Source: Curtobacterium sp. S6 (lineage in GTDB: Bacteria > Actinomycetota > Actinomycetes > Actinomycetales > Micrococcaceae). From it: DNA of 64,000 nt. Location: assembly GCF_000710345.2 (NCBI RefSeq), contig NZ_JHEL01000015.1, forward strand, positions 558,001 to 622,000, given 5' to 3'. Below are positions 1 through 8,317 of this stretch, piece by piece. The position numbers were made by a program, and so were the translations under genes. Position 1 is the first letter of the stretch; the number at the start of each line of letters is the position of its first letter. The notes under the pieces are model-generated. The model saw nothing but the letters and a program-made list of their open reading frames with translations, made no database searches and was not told the origin of the DNA.

Positions 1-1
1 G

Positions 2-541
2 AACGTGACCGGCGAGATCATCGCCGCGGCCCCCCACTCAAAAGATCACTACGACCGGCTGTGGTGGACCGAACGGGCCTCCGACACGATCCCCGGGTGG
101 CACCGCACGGGCGACGTCGGCCACTTCGACGCGAGCGGTCGGCTCTGGGTCGAAGGCCGGATGTCGCATCTCCTCTCGACGCCCACGGGCATTCTGACCC
201 CGGTCGCCGGTGAAACCGCGGCGGAACGCATCACGGGCGTGCGCCGCGCCGCCGTGGTCGGCGTCGGCCCGTGGGGCGCCCAGGTTCCGGTGGTCGTCGT
301 CGAGCGGGACAGCGCGGAGAATCCGAACGGGCGCGTGCGAATCAAGGATGGCCCGGCGCCTGCCGCCCTGGTGCGGGCGGTTCGTTCCGCGGTCGAGTCC
401 GAGACCGGTGTCCGTGTGGCCGCGGTCCTCCAGGTGCGCGAACACCCGACCGATATCCGTCACAATTCCAAGATCGACCGTCCGCGCCTGGCCACTTGGG
501 CCGCGTCGGTGCTGTCCGGTGGAAAGGTCTCCAAGCCATGA
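2..541 (+). CDS. oleC: OleC-type AMP-dependent ligase (beta-lactone synthetase), C-terminal part
   Basis: The window opens inside this gene; only the last 179 codons are present. They match the C-terminal part of an ANL-superfamily adenylating enzyme: a GWHRTGDVGHFD segment with the TGD motif, and near the end the family lysine in NSKIDR. The wording of the C-terminus and the coupling to an NAD-dependent dehydrogenase point to OleC of the long-chain olefin pathway, which converts the beta-hydroxy acid to a beta-lactone. In actinobacteria OleC is often fused to OleB; the missing 5' part cannot show that here. The stop overlaps the next start (ATGA). Family confident, OleC assignment likely. 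Confidence 0.75.
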   Translation, partial: NVTGEIIAAAPHSKDHYDRLWWTERASDTIPGWHRTGDVGHFDASGRLWVEGRMSHLLSTPTGILTPVAGETAAERITGVRRAAVVGVGPWGAQVPVVVVERDSAENPNGRVRIKDGPAPAALVRAVRSAVESETGVRVAAVLQVREHPTDIRHNSKIDRPRLATWAASVLSGGKVSKP

Positions 542-1662
542 GCAAGCCCACCCCGTGGAAGGCCCCCAACCCGAGTACGCGTCGCGAGATCCTGGCGGAT
601 CATTCGCTGAGCAAGTCCAGGAACCGGACCGTCGTCGTCACGGGGGCTAGCGGCCTGCTCGGATCCCGGGTTGCCCTGCGGCTCATCGCCCGCGGCTATA
701 CCGTCCGGTGCTTCCAGCGCCGTGATGCGGTGGCCGTGCGCGAGTCGCTGCAAGAGGAAGGCAGCAGCCGCTTCGAGCAGCACCGCGGGTCCATCACGAA
801 TCCGGGACACGTGGCCCGGGCGCTGGAGGGCGCCGACGCCGTGATCCACCTCGCGGCCAAGGTGTCCGTGACCGGGCCGTGGGAAGAGTACGTCGAGACC
901 AACGTGACGGGCACGCGTCTGCTCCTGGAGGGTGCACGGTCCGAGGGCATCCGCAGATTCGTGTACGTCTCCTCGCCCTCGGTCTCGCACGCGGGTTCCT
1001 CCTTCATGGGGCAGGCGAATGAGCCGGCCGACCCGAGCGCGGCGCGCGGAAACTACGCCCGCTCCAAGGCCTACGCCGAGCGCCTGGCGCTCGACTACGA
1101 TGCCGAGGACTTCCTGGTCGGGGTGGTCCGCCCGCACCTGGTCTGGGGCCCGGGAGACACCCAACTGGTCGAGCGCATCATCGAACGGGCCCACCGCGGC
1201 GGGATCCCGCTGCTCGACGCCGGCGCCGCGCTCATCGACTCGACCTACGTGGACAACGCCGCCGAGGCCGTCGTCAGGGACTTCAAGCGCCTCAAGACCG
1301 TCCACGGCAAGCCGCTGGTCATCAGCAATGGCGAACCTCGAACGGTCGGCGAGCTCATGACCATGATGTGCGACGCCGCCGGGGTCCAGCCTCCCGAACG
1401 GCGGGTTCCGGCATCGTTGGCCAAGGTCGCCGGAAGCATCGTGGAGAAGATCTGGGAGAAGCGCCCGGGTTCGGATGAGCCTCCCATGACGAGGTTCCTG
1501 GCCGAACAGCTCTCGACGTCTCATTGGTTCGATCAGCGCGAGACCCGCCAGCTTCTCGGCTGGACGCCCGAGGTCAGCATCGACGAGGGCATGCGCCGGC
1601 TCCGGCGGTATTACCGGCCGCGCACCGGCGAGTACACCTCGTCGCTGAAGCCGCTGGTGTGA
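538..1662 (+). CDS. oleD: OleD-type NAD(P)-dependent 3-oxo-fatty acid-derived dehydrogenase/epimerase
   Basis: 374 residues, extended SDR family. The Rossmann glycine motif TGASGLLGS lies near residue 37, VSSPSV supplies the catalytic serine strand, and NYARSKAYAERLAL holds the catalytic YxxxK. Translation is coupled to the upstream ligase by an ATGA overlap, which fixes the start at 538 although the frame is open further upstream. In the olefin pathway OleD reduces the 2-alkyl-3-ketoacid made by OleA before OleC acts. Membrane lipid or hydrocarbon metabolism; chromosomal rather than island DNA in this reading. Other extended SDRs acting on sterols or sugars cannot be excluded from sequence alone. 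Confidence 0.75.
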   Translation: MSKPTPWKAPNPSTRREILADHSLSKSRNRTVVVTGASGLLGSRVALRLIARGYTVRCFQRRDAVAVRESLQEEGSSRFEQHRGSITNPGHVARALEGADAVIHLAAKVSVTGPWEEYVETNVTGTRLLLEGARSEGIRRFVYVSSPSVSHAGSSFMGQANEPADPSAARGNYARSKAYAERLALDYDAEDFLVGVVRPHLVWGPGDTQLVERIIERAHRGGIPLLDAGAALIDSTYVDNAAEAVVRDFKRLKTVHGKPLVISNGEPRTVGELMTMMCDAAGVQPPERRVPASLAKVAGSIVEKIWEKRPGSDEPPMTRFLAEQLSTSHWFDQRETRQLLGWTPEVSIDEGMRRLRRYYRPRTGEYTSSLKPLV

Positions 1663-1747
1663 GGGCAGTCCCGTCGGGAGCCGGTCGATCCTCTCAACGA
1701 GGCGGCAGCGGAGGCGGGCGGCCTCTACGGAGGCACCGAGGCAGGAG

Positions 1748-1824
1748 CTAACTCGGAATGGTGGCGCCGTTATTCCGACTTATACTAGCTAAGTCGGAAT
1801 AGCGGAGGACGTATTCCGAGTTAG
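1748..1824. promoter_or_regulatory. symmetric four-half-site operator upstream of fic
   Basis: Four alternating half-sites: CTAACTCGGAAT (1748-1759), ATTCCGACTTA (1772-1782), TAAGTCGGAAT (1790-1800), ATTCCGAGTTAG (1813-1824). Spacers are 12, 7 and 12 bases, so the whole array is symmetric about position 1786. TATACT in the centre (1781-1786) could be a -10 box that the operator would cover. It ends 14 bases before the fic start, so autoregulation or control by an unlinked factor is likely. Confidence 0.7.
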
Positions 1825-1838
1825 CGGAGGATCCAACC

Positions 1839-3611
1839 ATGGACGAGACATCAGCCGGGGCCGAGAACTCCCTCGCGGTCCCGATCGAAGCTCACGGCGA
1901 GCGGGTCGTGGAGTGGCGGCAATCCCAAAGAGGTGGAAGCCGTGAAGACCGGATGTTGCGTCACACGACCGTCAGCCTGCCACCAAAGATTGCTGACTTT
2001 TCACCCAAGATTCCCTCGTCCATAGCGATGAGGACCGATGCAGCGCTCACGGCGATCACGCAGCTGGATTCGTCTTATGGACACCATTTAGCGTCTCTAT
2101 CGTCGTTGCTTTTGCGGGCCGAATCGGTGGCTTCTTCGAAGATAGAACATATCGAGGCATCCCTGGAGGACTTTGCAAAAGCCTCGCATGGTGAAAAGTC
2201 CAACGCCTCCGCAACTTCTATGGTCGCTTCGGCCAAGGCACTCAACAGCCTCATTACTTCGGTTGATGATGGCTGTCCGATCTCGCTTTCCAACATCCTG
2301 ACCGCTCACCGAACCCTCATGGCCGATGACACATCGGAGGCGCGCTACGCCGGGCGACTACGGGATATGCAGAATTGGATTGGTGGTTCGGATTATTCGC
2401 CGCGCAACGCTATGTACGTGCCGCCTCCGCCGGTCACGGTGAAAGACTATCTCGACGACCTTCTGGAATTTGCGAATCGCGATGATGTGCCAGCCCTCGC
2501 TCAGGCCGCGGTCGCACACGCCCAGTTCGAATCTATCCATCCCTTCACCGACGGCAACGGCCGCATCGGAAGAGTACTCATCAACACGATCCTCCGGCGC
2601 CGAGGTGTCACGACCAAGGTCGTGGTACCGCTTGCCTCAGCTCTTGTAGCCAAGAAGGAAGCGTATTTCGACGTCCTCTCCGCATACCGGGAAGGCGATG
2701 CGGGTCCCATCATCCGAGCATTCGCCCAAGCCGCTCGGACCTCCGCGCGTGAGTCCGTGGCTTCGGCGCAACGCCTCGCCGAGCTACCGCAGCTGTGGAT
2801 CGACATGTATCGCGGTGTTTCGGGCAAATCCCCGCGCGCCGGTAGCGCGGCCTCCGAGATCCTCGACGTTCTTCGGACGATGCCGTTCTTTACCAGAGAG
2901 GACGTCGAAGATGTCCTGGGTGGTGCAACATCGTCGATCTATAGTGCGATCGAGAAACTGGCTGAGGCGGGAATTTTGAGGGCCTTGACCGACCGCAAAC
3001 GCCGGCAGATTTGGTGCGCGGGTGCTGTCATCGATGAGCTTGAGGATCTCGGGCACAGGATCGCGTCTCAGACTGTCACGGACCCCGATTGGCAAACGAT
3101 CCACCGCCAGGTTATCGACGAAATTCAGCGCCAGACGCATGAACGTTGGACCAAGACAAACGGCATATTGGCCGAGGTTGCGCGCTCCGATGTCATGCGG
3201 AACGCGCTTTCTGGGCCCCCATTATCCGCCGAGGCTCAGGCTCGGATTTCAGAATCTCTGCGCCTTCCTGACGCGGTACGTGCCAATTTGGATAGTTTCT
3301 TGATATCGCAGAATCTCAGGAATATTCTCGCGCCTACCGCCGTGAGCGAGTCAACGCGTCAATATCGTGATCCCTCCGTAGATATCTCCGAGCCACTTCA
3401 AAAGCCCTTTTCCGACCTAGGAAGCCGCCTCACTCGCCAAACCCGTCTGCCAGAGGCCGTGGCTCAGATCCTTCGAGCATCCGATAGCCAGGAAAATCCA
3501 CGTTCATCACGCGCGGAGGGAAACGGGGTCATGCACACAGATGATGGAGGTACCACGGCTGACCAGAATGACGAAGGAACCGCAGACAGTCGCTGTGACG
3601 AGCACGGATAG
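1839..3611 (+). CDS. Fic family protein with C-terminal winged helix
   Basis: 590 residues. The Fic signature HPFTDGNGRIGR (about residue 234) carries the catalytic histidine and the phosphate-binding loop, so an AMP- or NMP-transferase activity on a protein hydroxyl is expected. Near residue 100, SSKIEHIE resembles the class II inhibitory helix, with the glutamate present and the usual following Gly/Asn replaced by His. After the Fic domain, a stretch from FFTREDVEDVL to RRQIW looks like a winged helix, then an unassigned 170-residue tail. The symmetric operator just upstream suggests autoregulation. No partner antitoxin gene is visible. It sits outside the mutM elements; whether it is native or another insertion is unclear. 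Confidence 0.85.
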   Translation: MDETSAGAENSLAVPIEAHGERVVEWRQSQRGGSREDRMLRHTTVSLPPKIADFSPKIPSSIAMRTDAALTAITQLDSSYGHHLASLSSLLLRAESVASSKIEHIEASLEDFAKASHGEKSNASATSMVASAKALNSLITSVDDGCPISLSNILTAHRTLMADDTSEARYAGRLRDMQNWIGGSDYSPRNAMYVPPPPVTVKDYLDDLLEFANRDDVPALAQAAVAHAQFESIHPFTDGNGRIGRVLINTILRRRGVTTKVVVPLASALVAKKEAYFDVLSAYREGDAGPIIRAFAQAARTSARESVASAQRLAELPQLWIDMYRGVSGKSPRAGSAASEILDVLRTMPFFTREDVEDVLGGATSSIYSAIEKLAEAGILRALTDRKRRQIWCAGAVIDELEDLGHRIASQTVTDPDWQTIHRQVIDEIQRQTHERWTKTNGILAEVARSDVMRNALSGPPLSAEAQARISESLRLPDAVRANLDSFLISQNLRNILAPTAVSESTRQYRDPSVDISEPLQKPFSDLGSRLTRQTRLPEAVAQILRASDSQENPRSSRAEGNGVMHTDDGGTTADQNDEGTADSRCDEHG

Positions 3612-3762
3612 GCCTTCGATAACTGCCCCGTTGTCGTAGGTTTTGGCGAACATGATCCTGGGTCTTGTGCCTCGTATCTTTCGACCAGGTGAGCGGAGAC
3701 TTGGGACTTCCTCACCCGCACGCCGCTCAGCGCAAGGAGACCAAGTAGCTGGTCGAGGCTAC

Positions 3763-3939
3763 CTACCGGACCGCCGTAAACCCCTTCGGTGCGCGTTGAC
3801 ACCGCGGGCACCGGTAGGACGACCGGTTCATGAAAGGCTCCCGCACGATCACTCCGTCACGCCCCGCCGCCTCACATCGCTTGCACGGCTTCCCGGCCCG
3901 ACCGTAGACGTTGAGCCCCCGCTCGAAGTACCCCAACTA
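3763..3939 (-). pseudogene. mutM: displaced original 3' end of mutM (zinc finger fragment)
   Basis: Read on the minus strand, this encodes [20 protein letters not shown], then an insert AAGRDG, then [20 protein letters not shown] and the tail APKGFTAVR with stop at 3763-3765. That is the C-terminal zinc finger (CxxC, CxxC) of formamidopyrimidine-DNA glycosylase without the rest of the enzyme. Upstream it runs into element DNA at GGGGTAC. It differs clearly from the finger now attached to mutM at 59206. I infer that it is the chromosomal end separated from mutM by about 55 kb of insertions. Confidence 0.85.
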
Positions 3940-4044
3940 CACACTATTGATACGTTCACGCACAGCGACTCGAGTCCGCTGTCGACTGGTGACTCAATGG
4001 GGACTCGACTCGCACTCGGAGTCCGACTGGGCCGGATGCGTTGA
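3931..4044. repeat. left att junction and GAGTCG arm of element 1
   Basis: To the right of the crossover (GTACCCCAACTAC, 3928-3940) comes a stretch with GACTCGAGTCC, GTCGACTGG and GGACTCGACTCGCACTC, ending CCGGATGCGTTGA (4032-4044). The order and spacing match the arms at 19738 and 52871, though the repeats here are the most diverged. Probable binding sites for the missing recombination enzyme. Confidence 0.7.
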
Positions 4045-4059
4045 TTCCGCCACCCGCTG

Positions 4060-5514
4060 CTACTCGTATCTGAGCTGGAGGCGAGGACTTCTACCAATCA
4101 CCGTAACCGACTTCCGGGCCCTGCTCAGCGCAACGTAGAGCTGCCTTGGGTCGGTGAAGTTCTGGACGTTCGCGATAATCACGTGGTCGAACTCCAGCCC
4201 TTTCACTAGCAGGGTCCTGGAGGCGATCCGCCTGCGCTCACCTCGCCCACCGTGTCGTAGCCGGTCACGGACGACCGCCAACGCCTCCTGCGGGGACGTC
4301 CCATCTTCGACACCCCTAGCAACTGCCCGGAACGTGTCGTCCCAGGCCTCTTGCCTGTAGAGCGTTAGCCCGGGCGTTGCCCGGATTGCGACAGCCGACA
4401 TGCATAGCTGCCCATATGTCGGCCGGGTGACGAGGTCGTCGAGGGCAGCCTGGACCGGCAGCAACCCCTTCCGCTTGAGGTCGGAGACGGTCCGCCCCTT
4501 CTCAAGCCGTCCTTGTACAGTGCCGTCCAGACCAGCCAAGCCAACGAAACAGCTCTTGGCCATGAGAGCAAGCCATAAGGCCAGTTGCAAGTCCTCCTCG
4601 CCAGGGAGATCAGCGAGCTGCTTGGACATGAACCGGCCTGCCACGTCCTCCATCACAGCGTAGGAGCCGCCAAGTCGGCTGGCGTGTTTGGCAACTTGAG
4701 GTGACAACTTGTCGAGGAGGAGGACTGACTCCCCGGTTCTCAAGAGTCCGTTCGCCGCCTTGTTGACGACCTGTACAGCAGTATTGAAGTCAGACTGCCT
4801 CCACTCAAGCCCTGCGACCGAGTATTTCGAGAAGTCAAACGAGCCTCCATCGACCAGGGATGGCCGAATTTCGAGCAGCCACTGCCCAAGGCCGACGTTG
4901 TGGTCGCGCCAGCGCTGCGGCACGTGCGGGACGATCTTGGTCGGGTAGTGCCGCACGACATGGGTGTCCCAGTCCATCAGCGGGCGCTTCTTGTCGAAGC
5001 CGAAGATGGCCTGCAAACGGTCACCCAGGATGACCGTTCGAGATATAGCTTCGGAAATCTCAACTATAAGCTCGTGCTGGTCAACCGTGCAGTCCTGGTA
5101 CTCATCTACAAAGAGGCAGCCGAAGCTTATGGCGTGTACTTGGCGAACCGCGGCGGTCTTCGCCACCAGAACTGCGCCCTTGACATACTCCTGAGAGTTT
5201 TCCCAGTTGGGGATTCCAGGGACGCTAATTCCAGCGATGCCCGGGTACGACCGTGAGAGTGTAAACGCCCAACTCGTGATCGTTTCGACCCGCACCATGC
5301 TTGATGGGACGTCAAAACGGCTCAGGCGTCTGCGGATCGCATCCACACCCGCGTTTGTGTGTGTTAGGACGAGCGACCTCTCACCTTGCTGAGCCGACGT
5401 GGCGACGCAGGCCGCCAGGAGCTCCGTCTTCCCTGTCCCGGCGGGCATCTCCAGCGAGCATGGCGCTTCGGCTACTACCTCTGCAGCCAGCCTGCTCAGC
5501 TCGTCGCTACCCAT
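4060..5514 (-). CDS. gajB: UvrD/Rep-like superfamily 1 helicase, GajB-like
   Basis: 484 residues from the ATG at 5514, which overlaps the end of the OLD-type gene by 8 bases; upstream in-frame codons look like antisense of that gene. Walker A MPAGTGKTELLAA near residue 23, Walker B FVDEYQDCTVDQHE near 136, and the C-terminal SF1 motif QLYVALSRARKSVTVIG near 465. Size (GajB is about 490 residues), order and overlap fit Gabija, where GajB senses or processes DNA ends and activates the GajA nuclease. The gene ends only 16 bases from the element's left arm. Confidence 0.8.
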   Translation of the reverse strand: MGSDELSRLAAEVVAEAPCSLEMPAGTGKTELLAACVATSAQQGERSLVLTHTNAGVDAIRRRLSRFDVPSSMVRVETITSWAFTLSRSYPGIAGISVPGIPNWENSQEYVKGAVLVAKTAAVRQVHAISFGCLFVDEYQDCTVDQHELIVEISEAISRTVILGDRLQAIFGFDKKRPLMDWDTHVVRHYPTKIVPHVPQRWRDHNVGLGQWLLEIRPSLVDGGSFDFSKYSVAGLEWRQSDFNTAVQVVNKAANGLLRTGESVLLLDKLSPQVAKHASRLGGSYAVMEDVAGRFMSKQLADLPGEEDLQLALWLALMAKSCFVGLAGLDGTVQGRLEKGRTVSDLKRKGLLPVQAALDDLVTRPTYGQLCMSAVAIRATPGLTLYRQEAWDDTFRAVARGVEDGTSPQEALAVVRDRLRHGGRGERRRIASRTLLVKGLEFDHVIIANVQNFTDPRQLYVALSRARKSVTVIGRSPRLQLRYE

Positions 5515-7252
5515 CTGTATCAGTGGGCTCCGGGGCCTCAGAAATCGGCGATGCTCCGTACGCGAACGTCCTGATCTGGTCGAGTCGGGCGAACACGGCT
5601 GCAAGATTCGGTGAGGTGCGCCGTTCCAACAGCCATTCCCCGAGCGCACGCCCGGAGTCCACGTCCTTAAACCAGCCGCGCTTGCTCGCCGCAAGCGCTA
5701 CAACGTCGCGAACATCCTCGATGCTTTGGGTCCCGAGCCATTCCGCCACCACCAGGTCCCCGACCTGCGCTCGACCCCGACTGTTGATGTCATCAAGCAC
5801 GGTGCTCTCGGCACCACGATGGCTCACGCCAAGAGAGACAAATTCTTGGAGTTCGTCAGTATCGAGCTGGGCGCAGATCTGAGACTCGATGCAGCGCTTC
5901 TCTTCCCAACGAATAACCGTAGCGCCCGCTCGTTCGGCCTTGGTCACGTGCGGGTCGGCAGTGCGGACGTCGTTGTCAATCAGGGCCAGTACTGAACACC
6001 CGAGTGGAGCCATGGCCTCTGCTCGGTTGGCGGCCTTCTCGCCACCGTTGCCATCCTGAATAGCCAACCCTTCGCCAGCCGAGGTTGTATGCCCTGTTGC
6101 GTTGCGCTCCCGGTCCCAAGCATCGAAGCAGGCGGCCAAGACGCCATGTTCAGTCTTGCCCTCCCCGATAACCACCTTGCGAGCCAGCAGAGACGACGGA
6201 GCGGCTCGCCGGAGCGCCCTCATTACTCCGTCCGCATCGCCGAGCGAGGTGATCTTCACCGCGCCGTTCGATGTCTGGACCGCCGACAGGCTCTCGATCG
6301 GAGCCTGCTCGACCACCACTGGCGAGTGCGTGGTCACGAAGACTTGCGAGTACGGATCACTGTCCAGATAATTGAGCAACCGAACAGCCCGATGTGGTTC
6401 AAGCCCACTCTCCAGCTCATCGATCACAGCGATCGCCCGCTCACCAGCCGCCATTTGCTGTACAGCCAGGCTCACCAAGCGGCGACTACCCAGACCGTAG
6501 GCCGTCAGCGGAACGACACCTTCGTAAAGCGCCAAGTTGGCCCCCATACCGGAACGTGAGGCGTCAAGGCCAGCCCTAACAGCCTTGAAGTCGCTACTCC
6601 CGACCTCGTTGGCGTGGTGCTGCACCTCCTTGACTAGATCGTTCAACGCAGAGCTTTCATGCCCGCTGAGCGCCTCACGGGCGGCACGCTCGGCGGCCGA
6701 CAGGGCTTCCCTCGCCGCGCCGTCCTTGGCCGACATACGCCCGAGAGCGGACGAACGCGTCCAGCGCAACTGTGCATCAGTTCGGTCATCGACCCGAAAG
6801 GTTGAGAACTCGCGCCGCTGGCTGGAGGTGATGTTGCGCCCATCGCCGTTCGCCCGGACGACCTCCCACAATGGCTCGAGCGACTCATCCACGGTCAGAC
6901 GAACCACGAGGCACAGCTCACGGCCATCCTCCGGCTCCTGATGAATCTGGCCGTCCACTGCCAGCCCGCTCTGCCAGAAACCGAATGTGTTGTCCTTGAG
7001 TAGCGGCGCAGGGACGTCAGTCAGCACGGCTTGAATCCTAATCGGATCCGAGGGGTCGACTCCGTAAAAATCGACATCAGAGAACGAGACGCTCCAGCGG
7101 TCGCCCAGCAACAAATATATCGCCTCAAGGATCGAGGACTTTCCGCTGTCTCCCGGACCGATAAGGGTGATCAGGCGTTGGCCGACCGGCAGTATCCAGT
7201 CGAGCTTCTTGATGCCACGAAAATTCTCGATGCTGAATTGACGGATTCTCAT
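5507..7252 (-). CDS. gajA: OLD-family ATPase/TOPRIM nuclease, GajA-like
   Basis: 581 residues. An ABC-type ATPase N-terminus with Walker A LIGPGDSGKSSILEAI (about residue 33), a Walker B/D-loop VIDELESGLEPHRAVRLL near 270, then HSPVVVEQ. The C-terminal TOPRIM begins with VVIGEGKTEHGV (357) and holds the acidic LIDNDVRT (430). The pairing with a UvrD-like helicase and the length (GajA is about 580) support a Gabija-type anti-phage system, which nicks or cuts DNA when nucleotide pools fall. Retron- or other OLD-helicase pairs remain possible; sequence divergence from canonical GajA cannot be measured here. Confidence 0.8.
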   Translation of the reverse strand: MRIRQFSIENFRGIKKLDWILPVGQRLITLIGPGDSGKSSILEAIYLLLGDRWSVSFSDVDFYGVDPSDPIRIQAVLTDVPAPLLKDNTFGFWQSGLAVDGQIHQEPEDGRELCLVVRLTVDESLEPLWEVVRANGDGRNITSSQRREFSTFRVDDRTDAQLRWTRSSALGRMSAKDGAAREALSAAERAAREALSGHESSALNDLVKEVQHHANEVGSSDFKAVRAGLDASRSGMGANLALYEGVVPLTAYGLGSRRLVSLAVQQMAAGERAIAVIDELESGLEPHRAVRLLNYLDSDPYSQVFVTTHSPVVVEQAPIESLSAVQTSNGAVKITSLGDADGVMRALRRAAPSSLLARKVVIGEGKTEHGVLAACFDAWDRERNATGHTTSAGEGLAIQDGNGGEKAANRAEAMAPLGCSVLALIDNDVRTADPHVTKAERAGATVIRWEEKRCIESQICAQLDTDELQEFVSLGVSHRGAESTVLDDINSRGRAQVGDLVVAEWLGTQSIEDVRDVVALAASKRGWFKDVDSGRALGEWLLERRTSPNLAAVFARLDQIRTFAYGASPISEAPEPTDTDG

Positions 7253-7360
7253 AGCCGCAACCTGGTCTCCCCCACGCCCGTCACTGAGGCAAATTGTTTG
7301 CTGTCCTTAGGTCTCCAACACAACCATAGCCTTGCGGTCGGACATTACTGTCGTGCTATG

Positions 7361-7378
7361 CCGGACACGTTGAAGACC
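7361..7378. repeat. element landmark sequence between Gabija cassette and HTH gene
   Basis: CCGGACACGTTGAAGACC matches 19831-19848 of element 2 closely. In elements 2 and 3 this landmark follows the GAGTCG arm directly. Here the related CCGGATGCGTTGA lies at 4032 and the full form lies at 7361, so the Gabija cassette (about 4045-7360) sits between two copies. Confidence 0.55.
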
Positions 7379-7454
7379 ACCCTACCGATCCTGGGCATCA
7401 GCGTCGCTGGCCGTCCTTGAGACAATCACCCATAGACGACAGTCGTGGCCACCT

Positions 7455-7796
7455 CTAGATCGTTGTGCCAGCAATCCTGCCATTCCTCCGCTTCGATTCA
7501 CGTTCCAAGAGGTGTTCGAGGAAGACGTTGCGGATAGCGACTTTCTGCTCGACCGTCAACGGCGGTGCCGACGCACGGATCCTTCGGACATGCTCCTCGT
7601 GAGCAGTCCATCCGAACGCATCGTTTAAGGCAGAGACCCGGATCAAGGTCTCGATGACCGGGCGACCGTCGCGGCCGCTCACCTCGTCAATGCGTGCTGG
7701 AAGGCTCCCCTGCCGAATGCGTCGCCAGATGCTCTGGGTACTGCAGTGGTGCCGTTTGGCAGCAGCGGCGACATCGATCCATTCGCCTTCGGGCAT
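7455..7796 (-). CDS. small HTH protein of the mutM-element family (excisionase-like)
   Basis: 113 residues from the ATG at 7796, chosen because AGGGGAGG lies a few bases upstream; an earlier in-frame ATG at 7823 has no such site. The N-terminus EWIDVAAAAKRHHCSTQSIWRRIRQG is a MerR/excisionase-type helix-turn-helix; the remainder is charged and predicted helical. The 5' end of the same gene ([10 protein letters not shown]) survives as a broken remnant beside the arms of elements 2 and 3, so it belongs to the element backbone rather than the cargo. A role as recombination directionality factor or regulator is inference. Confidence 0.6.
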   Translation of the reverse strand: MPEGEWIDVAAAAKRHHCSTQSIWRRIRQGSLPARIDEVSGRDGRPVIETLIRVSALNDAFGWTAHEEHVRRIRASAPPLTVEQKVAIRNVFLEHLLERESKRRNGRIAGTTI

Positions 7797-7917
7797 CGGG
7801 CCTCCCCTACATCTTTGGAACATCTGGACACGGATTCGATCGCTGTTACGACTCGGAGATTCGTATGTGACTCATAGTCCGTGGACTCATTGTCAGCGTA
7901 GCGGAATCGTTTGATAT

Positions 7918-8142
7918 ATGAATAACCTGGCGCACCGAATCGCTTTCGGAGAACACCTCCGGGAGCTGCGCCATGCTAGAGGATGGACGTCCCAAGAGGC
8001 CTTTGCGCACCATGTTGGCCTCGACCGGACATACATCAGTGGGCTCGAGCGATCGCGTCGGAACCCGACCCTCGACGTCATCGTGAAACTCGCTCACGGG
8101 CTTGCGGTGAGGCCGGCCGAACTGCTCGCGACTGTCGAGTGA
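7918..8142 (+). CDS. XRE-family HTH regulator
   Basis: 74 residues that are almost entirely a Cro/C1-type helix-turn-helix: GEHLRELRHARGWTSQEAFA and VGLDRTYISGLERSRRNPTL. Size and sequence style resemble controller (C) proteins of restriction-modification systems. It diverges from the small HTH gene at 7796 across about 120 bases and converges with the OLD-like gene that ends the type III operon. No strong ribosome binding site precedes the ATG at 7918. Likely regulator of the defence genes beside it, which is inference from position. Confidence 0.75.
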   Translation: MNNLAHRIAFGEHLRELRHARGWTSQEAFAHHVGLDRTYISGLERSRRNPTLDVIVKLAHGLAVRPAELLATVE

Positions 8143-8317
8143 GATTCGTCGATCGCCGCTCTGCCTCGCCGCCGTGGAGCCCTAGACAGCCCTCCAAGAC
8201 GGCGAAGATGGGCACGTCGTCAGCATCAGGGGGAGAGTCCGACACAGACCTGGCAATTAGGGTATAGGAAATGATCTGAGGTGCCCAGTCTCGATCTTCC
8301 AGAAGCGTGGCAGCGAG

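Noticed and set aside
3612-3762. Minus-strand open frame beyond the mutM fragment stop that runs into the end of fic
   Set aside because: No start or ribosome site and no family resemblance; the sequence overlaps the fic coding end.
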